From: Candidatus Methanosuratincola sp.
Lineage (GTDB): Archaea > Thermoproteota > Methanomethylicia > Methanomethylicales > Methanomethylicaceae
Assembly: GCA_029907755.1 (NCBI GenBank)
Contig: JARYLH010000050.1
Coordinates: 1 to 9,586, forward strand
DNA: 9,586 bases
Reading direction: 5' to 3'
Shown: in pieces, positions 6,555-9,586 of the stretch
Position numbering within the stretch: the stretch's first letter is position 1
How the letters are laid out: the number at the start of each line of letters is the position of its first letter
The notes under the pieces: generated by a model
Told to the model about the DNA's origin: nothing
Databases searched by the model: none
The model's input: the letters and a program-made list of their open reading frames with translations, nothing else
Translations under genes and position numbers: made by a program

Positions 6555-7433
6555 TTAGCTGCTGCCGCTGGCTTCCCTGTCCTCGAGAAGCGCGGCATAC
6601 TCCTCAAATGTTAGACGCTCGCCCTTCTTCAGCTTCTCGTTAGCCCTTGCGACCAGCTCAGTTCTCTTGGAAAGGAGTAGCTTGGCCCTTTCCGCAAGCT
6701 CCTGTGCCTTACGCTGCAGCTGCACCGTCTTTGCGATCTCATACTTCGTCCTCGCATCGGAGAGCTTGGTTTTCGATTCCTTTATCGTCTCCCAGATCGT
6801 GTTCATTTCCGCCCTGACAGAGTTGAGTTCCTCGATTATCTTTGCGCCATCCTCGTGGGCAGCGATGAGCTTCTCGTGGCTCTTCTTTGACTCCTCCGCG
6901 AGGGCTAGAACTTCCTGGTGGAGTGCGTTGGCTTTGTCTTTCAGTTCGTTGAATTTGGCGCGCAGGCTTGAAATCTCCTGGTCGACATCCTTGACTTTCT
7001 TGAAATGGACCAGCTTCTTCTCTATCTCCGTTATCTCTTGCACGAGCTTCCGGTCTTCCTCTATGGTAAGGCTGCTCGTCTGGTATTTCCAAGTAAGCTC
7101 TTTGTAACGCTTTACGAGGCTGGCCTCTGATCCGGGTGCGCTCTCGAGCAGCACCCTCTTCTTCTCGACCAATGCCTTGATCTTCTCCGAGATCTCCGCC
7201 TTCTCCTTGTGGAGCTGCTCCCTAATCTGCTTCTTCTCGGAGATGATCCTGTTCTTCTCGTCCCTCTCTGACTTTGCATTCAATGCGAGATCTTGTAGCT
7301 CGCTCAGCTTGGTCAGGAGCGCGTTCTTCCTGTCCCTCAGGGCATTCAGCCGCTGGTAGTAATCCTCTATCTGTTGTTGGATCGCCTGTAGCTGTCTTGT
7401 TGTTGGACCGGCCTCAGCTGTCCGATTCTCCAT
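6555..7433 (-). CDS. COG1340-type archaeal coiled-coil protein
   Basis: The product is 292 aa from ATG 7433. A TTG three bases upstream (7436) is less likely, because GGTGAT at 7445-7440 sits 6 bases before the ATG. Nearly the whole protein is predicted long coiled coil, rich in E, K, L and A. A central segment, KELTWKYQTSSLTIEEDRKL (about 111-130), matches the conserved core I recall for the archaeal coiled-coil family COG1340. Some databases label this family phosphoserine phosphatase or SerB-like, but no HAD phosphatase motif (DxDxT) is visible, so I would not use that name. A conserved-looking tail (LTFEEYAALLEDRE) follows the coil. It lies 19 bp after the GPN GTPase and is the last gene of the apparent operon. 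The role is unknown; coiled coils of this kind usually act as scaffolds or partners. Confidence 0.85.
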   Translation of the reverse strand: MENRTAEAGPTTRQLQAIQQQIEDYYQRLNALRDRKNALLTKLSELQDLALNAKSERDEKNRIISEKKQIREQLHKEKAEISEKIKALVEKKRVLLESAPGSEASLVKRYKELTWKYQTSSLTIEEDRKLVQEITEIEKKLVHFKKVKDVDQEISSLRAKFNELKDKANALHQEVLALAEESKKSHEKLIAAHEDGAKIIEELNSVRAEMNTIWETIKESKTKLSDARTKYEIAKTVQLQRKAQELAERAKLLLSKRTELVARANEKLKKGERLTFEEYAALLEDREASGSS

Positions 7434-7439
7434 CAATTA

Positions 7440-7445
7440 ATCACC
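7440..7445 (-). promoter_or_regulatory. Shine-Dalgarno (GGTGAT) of the coiled-coil gene
   Basis: On the minus strand GGTGAT lies 6 bases before ATG 7433. It is complementary to the anti-Shine-Dalgarno region of 16S rRNA (AUCACC) and decides for the ATG over TTG 7436. Confidence 0.6.
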
Positions 7446-7452
7446 ATGTTGC

Positions 7453-8208
7453 CTATTGATCCTCTCCACCGGAGTGAATCCGCTGTATCTGTGCATACAG
7501 ATCGTCGAGCCCTTCTCCTGTATTTGAAGAGGTAAATATAAACTCTCCTAAAGCCCCCATCTCGAGCAATGCCTCAAGGACGCGCTCCGAGATCTCGATG
7601 TGCAGATCCATCTGCTCCGACACAAAGTCGTCTTTCAGGAATTCTGGATCCTCGGTCCAGAGGCGCCCCCTCTCATAGATTTCGCGCGGGAGCAGATCGC
7701 ACTTCGAGATGCAGTTTATTTGGGGCGCGTGGAACCTCGCCTGGACCGAGTATGAGAGCAGGAGTATCGAGACGAAGTCGGACGGCCTGTTTAGGAAGAT
7801 CGAATCTGCGAGGAACACCGTGCAGTAGTTACCCTCGGAAAGGGCGCTGGCTATCCCCCTACCGGCGCTCCTGTAGGCAAATATCTCCATCTGCCCCGGA
7901 GTGTCAACGAGAACATAATCAGCCCCGATCTTATCCAGCTCGTCCCTCATCTCCCGTATGTGGTTCACAGAGGCGTCCACGGAGGCGATCAGCGCCCCGT
8001 TAGGGCCCAGCTTGTAGTCCTCCACGAGCCTGTCGTAGTCAATGTAGTCCCTGACGTCCACGTCTGGGGAGTATGGCAGCCAACGGACGCCGGGGTCAAG
8101 GTTCAGCGTTGCCACGCTTACCTCTGAGCTGCTGATCCTGTCACGGAGCGATAGGACCAGCGTTGATTTTCCTGAGCCTGCGGTGCCCATCAAGAACGCA
8201 AATTTCAA
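7453..8208 (-). CDS. GPN-loop GTPase
   Basis: The product is 251 aa, close to the size of known archaeal GPN-loop GTPases such as Pyrococcus abyssi PAB0955. All hallmarks are visible: P-loop GTAGSGKST (8-16), LDPG (37-40), the family-defining Gly-Pro-Asn loop at 68-70 (in KLGPNGAL), G3 motif VDTPGQME (101-108), SKCD in place of the usual NKxD (168-171) and TSSNTGEG (226-233). GPN GTPases are homodimers in which the GPN loop reaches into the partner's active site. The eukaryotic relatives assemble and import RNA polymerase II, and archaeal function is unproven. The start is TTG 8208: ATG at residue 7 would cut off the first beta strand before the P-loop. The TTG overlaps the upstream stop as TTGA, and AGGAGG lies 8 bases before it, so translation is probably coupled to the CinA-like gene. 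Confidence 0.93.
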   Translation of the reverse strand: MKFAFLMGTAGSGKSTLVLSLRDRISSSEVSVATLNLDPGVRWLPYSPDVDVRDYIDYDRLVEDYKLGPNGALIASVDASVNHIREMRDELDKIGADYVLVDTPGQMEIFAYRSAGRGIASALSEGNYCTVFLADSIFLNRPSDFVSILLLSYSVQARFHAPQINCISKCDLLPREIYERGRLWTEDPEFLKDDFVSEQMDLHIEISERVLEALLEMGALGEFIFTSSNTGEGLDDLYAQIQRIHSGGEDQ

Positions 8209-9047
8209 GCGCCTCCCCTCCTGACCTGGGCTCCGATCTGCCTGGCCGCAGATATGAATTCTCCCTCAGCAGAGTCCAGGGCTCTGGAAAGCGCATCGGA
8301 GTCGGGCGCGTACGCGCTGAGGTGCATTTCGATCACAGGGACGGCCTCGGAGCCCTTGGGATGCGACTTGAAGTACACGTTAGGGTGCATCCTCCTGACT
8401 TCATCTATTGCAGAGGCTAGAGTCGATTCTGGGACTTTCTCAAGCAGCAGGACCCTCTCGCCGTAAACCGCACCAGATCGCTTTGAAAGGGCGGGCAGGA
8501 CGCTGGAGTCGAACATCACCTTCATCTCCCTTGGCACCCCGGGCAAGCAGAAGATGCTCGTTCCCCTGAACTCGGCAGCCGCCCCCGGGGCAGTGCCGAC
8601 CTCATTTCTTATCGGCACAGCGCCCACAGGCAGGTACGCCATCTTGATCCTTTGCGGAGCCATCGGTAATCCCATCGCGGAGTATTTCTCTGAGACCATG
8701 CGGAGGGCATCCTCGTTTAGGACTGTTGGTACGCGGAGGGCAGACGCGAGCGCCTCCACGGTCATGTCGTCGTAGGTCGGCCCTAGTCCGCCTGTGATGA
8801 TTACGGCGCCCGGTTTTCTACCGAGGGCCTCGATTATGGCGCCGGATATCTCCCGGACCGAGTCCCCTACCATGACCACGCGGTTCACAGCGGCGCCGAT
8901 CCCGGTCACGCGGGAGGCGATCCAAGCTGCATTCGTGTTCACAGTCTTCCCAATAAGAAGCTCCCTGCCCGTGGAGATTATCTCGACCTCCAACCGGCGA
9001 CTCTTTCCTGAACCGCCTTCAGGGGTCACTTCTTGGTTGACCACCAT
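8205..9047 (-). CDS. CinA N-terminal-domain protein (COG1058, MoCF-type fold)
   Basis: The product is 280 aa from ATG 9047. The frame is open to 9161 but that extension is charged and low-complexity, and AGGAG lies 8 bases before 9047. The domain begins VEIISTGRELLIGKTVNTN (21-39), with the characteristic ITGGLGPTYDDMTVEAL (84-100) and FCLPGVPREMKVMFD (166-180) of the molybdopterin-binding/CinA family. The C-terminal PncC amidohydrolase domain of full-length bacterial CinA is absent, so the common label nicotinamide-nucleotide amidase would be wrong. In bacterial relatives the COG1058 domain hydrolyses ADP-ribose, a plausible activity here, by homology only. The C-terminal third (about 195-265) looks like the small alpha/beta domain seen after the MoCF domain in CinA. 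It overlaps the zinc-ribbon gene by 22 bp and the GPN gene by 4 bp, so it is the second gene of the apparent operon. Confidence 0.92.
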   Translation of the reverse strand: MVVNQEVTPEGGSGKSRRLEVEIISTGRELLIGKTVNTNAAWIASRVTGIGAAVNRVVMVGDSVREISGAIIEALGRKPGAVIITGGLGPTYDDMTVEALASALRVPTVLNEDALRMVSEKYSAMGLPMAPQRIKMAYLPVGAVPIRNEVGTAPGAAAEFRGTSIFCLPGVPREMKVMFDSSVLPALSKRSGAVYGERVLLLEKVPESTLASAIDEVRRMHPNVYFKSHPKGSEAVPVIEMHLSAYAPDSDALSRALDSAEGEFISAARQIGAQVRRGGA

Positions 9048-9226
9048 TTCAGGTACTCCTTTCGGACCCTCTCTTTTTCTTCCTCTTCGTTGAGCTTCTG
9101 ATCCTTGTAACGGATTTCGTCTATCTCCTCCCTCGAGAGCGAGAGACCGCAGCTCTGGCATACATATCGCTTCCTTGAAGGGTCAAATTTCAGCACCCCC
9201 CCACACTCCGGGCAAACATCGCTCAC
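9026..9226 (-). CDS. Small TFIIB-type zinc-ribbon protein
   Basis: From GTG 9226 the product is 66 aa. The frame is open back to 9292, but the start there would lie upstream of the TATA box at about 9263, so the shorter form is favoured. It has a rubredoxin-like zinc ribbon of two CPxCG-type knuckles: CPECGG (residues 5-10) and CQSCGL (23-28). These four cysteines would bind one zinc ion, as in the N-terminal ribbon of archaeal TFB. A highly charged helix (EEEEKERVRKEYLKWW) follows. The fold and the KEYLKWW ending match a small archaeal family usually annotated as TFIIB-type zinc-ribbon-containing. It lacks the cyclin folds of TFB, so it is not a complete initiation factor; it may bind RNA polymerase, nucleic acid or protein. 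It is the first gene of the apparent operon and overlaps the CinA-like gene by 22 bp. Confidence 0.85.
   Translation of the reverse strand: MSDVCPECGGVLKFDPSRKRYVCQSCGLSLSREEIDEIRYKDQKLNEEEEKERVRKEYLKWWSTKK
9056..9060 (-). promoter_or_regulatory. Shine-Dalgarno (AGGAG) of the CinA-like gene
   Basis: On the minus strand AGGAG sits 8 bases before ATG 9047, inside the end of the zinc-ribbon gene. It supports 9047 rather than the more distal 9161 as the start. Confidence 0.55.
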
Positions 9227-9259
9227 AGACACACACCAATCTTGAGATTCCCGTACGTC

Positions 9260-9267
9260 TATTAAAG
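9260..9267 (-). promoter_or_regulatory. TATA box of the zinc-ribbon operon
   Basis: The minus strand reads CTTTAATA. Its centre is 37 bases from GTG 9226, which predicts a transcript start near 9238 and a leader of about 12 bases. It is the only clear TATA-like sequence in the 91-bp gap after the upstream gene. No strong BRE is visible. Confidence 0.45.
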
Positions 9268-9317
9268 AATGATCTACATATTGCGGATCCAACTTCGTGC
9301 CTCCGAGGCCTGTGCAG

Positions 9318-9586
9318 TTACGTTATAACGTTCTCCAGGCCTGCTTCCGAAGCGATCTCTACAGCCTTTTCCCACTCGTCCGGATCCAATCGCCTCCTGA
9401 GCTCTGGCAACTCAGAGGCCCTCCAGTGGGGGGAGTACTGATCCATAAGGTTCACCCTGGTTTCAGGACCGAGTTCCTTTGAAATGAAGGAGACTATTTG
9501 CCTCAGGCAGCATTCCAAGTGGCGGGGCAGGACTAGCACCCGTATGAGCAGCTCCCCGTGCTGTTTTGCCTCCTTGAGGTTCCTAG
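9318..9586 (-). CDS. C-terminal fragment of a PflX-like radical SAM protein (COG1313)
   Basis: The frame runs off the right edge of the window, so only the last 88 or so residues are present; a GTG at 9539 lies in frame but is internal. The sequence IRVLVLPRHLECCLRQIV followed by VNLMDQYSPHW matches the C-terminal part of COG1313 proteins, homologues of pyruvate formate-lyase activating enzyme (often named PflX). The radical SAM CxxxCxxC motif would lie in the missing N-terminal part. These proteins are predicted to bind a 4Fe-4S cluster and S-adenosylmethionine, but their substrate is not established. The stop codon lies 91 bp before the zinc-ribbon start and a TATA box sits in between, so it is probably a separate transcription unit from the operon below. 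Confidence 0.82.
   Translation of the reverse strand, partial: RNLKEAKQHGELLIRVLVLPRHLECCLRQIVSFISKELGPETRVNLMDQYSPHWRASELPELRRRLDPDEWEKAVEIASEAGLENVIT

Noticed and set aside
6386..6607. 73-codon minus-strand frame between the coiled-coil and DUF373 genes
   Set aside because: It overlaps the end of the coiled-coil gene and the DUF373 promoter, has no ribosome site, and the composition is not protein-like.
6667..7107. 146-codon + strand frame rich in Ser and Phe, looking like membrane protein
   Set aside because: It is the antisense shadow of the coiled-coil gene: Glu/Lys codons read backwards give Phe/Ser/Leu, which mimics a hydrophobic protein.
6555..7433. Phosphoserine phosphatase label sometimes given to COG1340 proteins
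   Set aside because: No DxDxT or other HAD motif is present; the sequence is almost entirely coiled coil.
9048..9161. N-terminal extension of the CinA-like protein up to 9161
   Set aside because: It is Arg/Gly-rich without family similarity, overlaps most of the zinc-ribbon gene, and a good Shine-Dalgarno supports ATG 9047.
9227..9292. N-terminal extension of the zinc-ribbon protein up to 9292
   Set aside because: The likely TATA box (9260-9267) lies within it, so it would not be transcribed. The family normally starts a few residues before the first cysteine pair.
1..9586. CRISPR array, insertion sequence, tRNA or rRNA genes
   Set aside because: No regularly spaced repeats, no transposase frame or terminal inverted repeats, and no tRNA-like arms were seen on either strand in the intergenic stretches.

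Overview
The window looks like part of an archaeal chromosome. The right half carries gene families that are mainly or only archaeal: a DUF373 membrane protein, a COG1340-type coiled-coil protein, a GPN-loop GTPase, and a small TFIIB-type zinc-ribbon protein ending in a KEYLKWW tail. Promoter-like sequences there are archaeal BRE/TATA boxes, and start codons are a mix of ATG, GTG and TTG. Base composition is moderately GC-rich. I cannot place the phylum firmly; a TACK/Thermoproteota-type lineage (for example Methanomethylicia or Bathyarchaeia) is a guess from general feel, not from a diagnostic marker.

Left half (about 3-5087, all + strand): five consecutive genes for extracytoplasmic proteins. 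Four are small (gene 1, cut by the window edge; then 151, 162 and about 314 aa). The three complete ones each have one N-terminal hydrophobic helix preceded by a basic/glycine junction, as in archaeal type IV prepilins (class III signal peptides), followed by a soluble domain. The fifth encodes an 875-aa secreted beta-rich protein with two tandem lectin-like sandwich modules, two copies of a short beta repeat and nine N-glycosylation sequons. The same beta repeat occurs twice in the neighbouring pilin-like protein. The simplest reading is a set of minor pilins or pseudopilins plus a large surface or tip adhesin, analogous in layout to bacterial minor pilin-PilY1 operons. No assembly ATPase or platform protein is inside the window; they could lie upstream.

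A 199-bp convergent intergenic region (5088-5286) with a perfect short hairpin and a minus-strand T-tract separates this cluster from the right half.

Right half (5287-9586, all - strand, read from high to low coordinates): the C-terminal end of a PflX-like radical SAM protein (COG1313), then an apparent four-gene operon starting at a TATA box near 9263: TFIIB-type zinc-ribbon protein, CinA N-terminal-domain protein (COG1058), GPN-loop GTPase, COG1340 coiled-coil protein. These overlap by 22 bp, overlap by 4 bp (TTGA), and are separated by 19 bp, with recognisable Shine-Dalgarno sequences. The DUF373 gene follows after 179 bp with its own strong BRE/TATA and a nearly leaderless start. The operon is probably housekeeping. 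The left cluster is the accessory, least described part.
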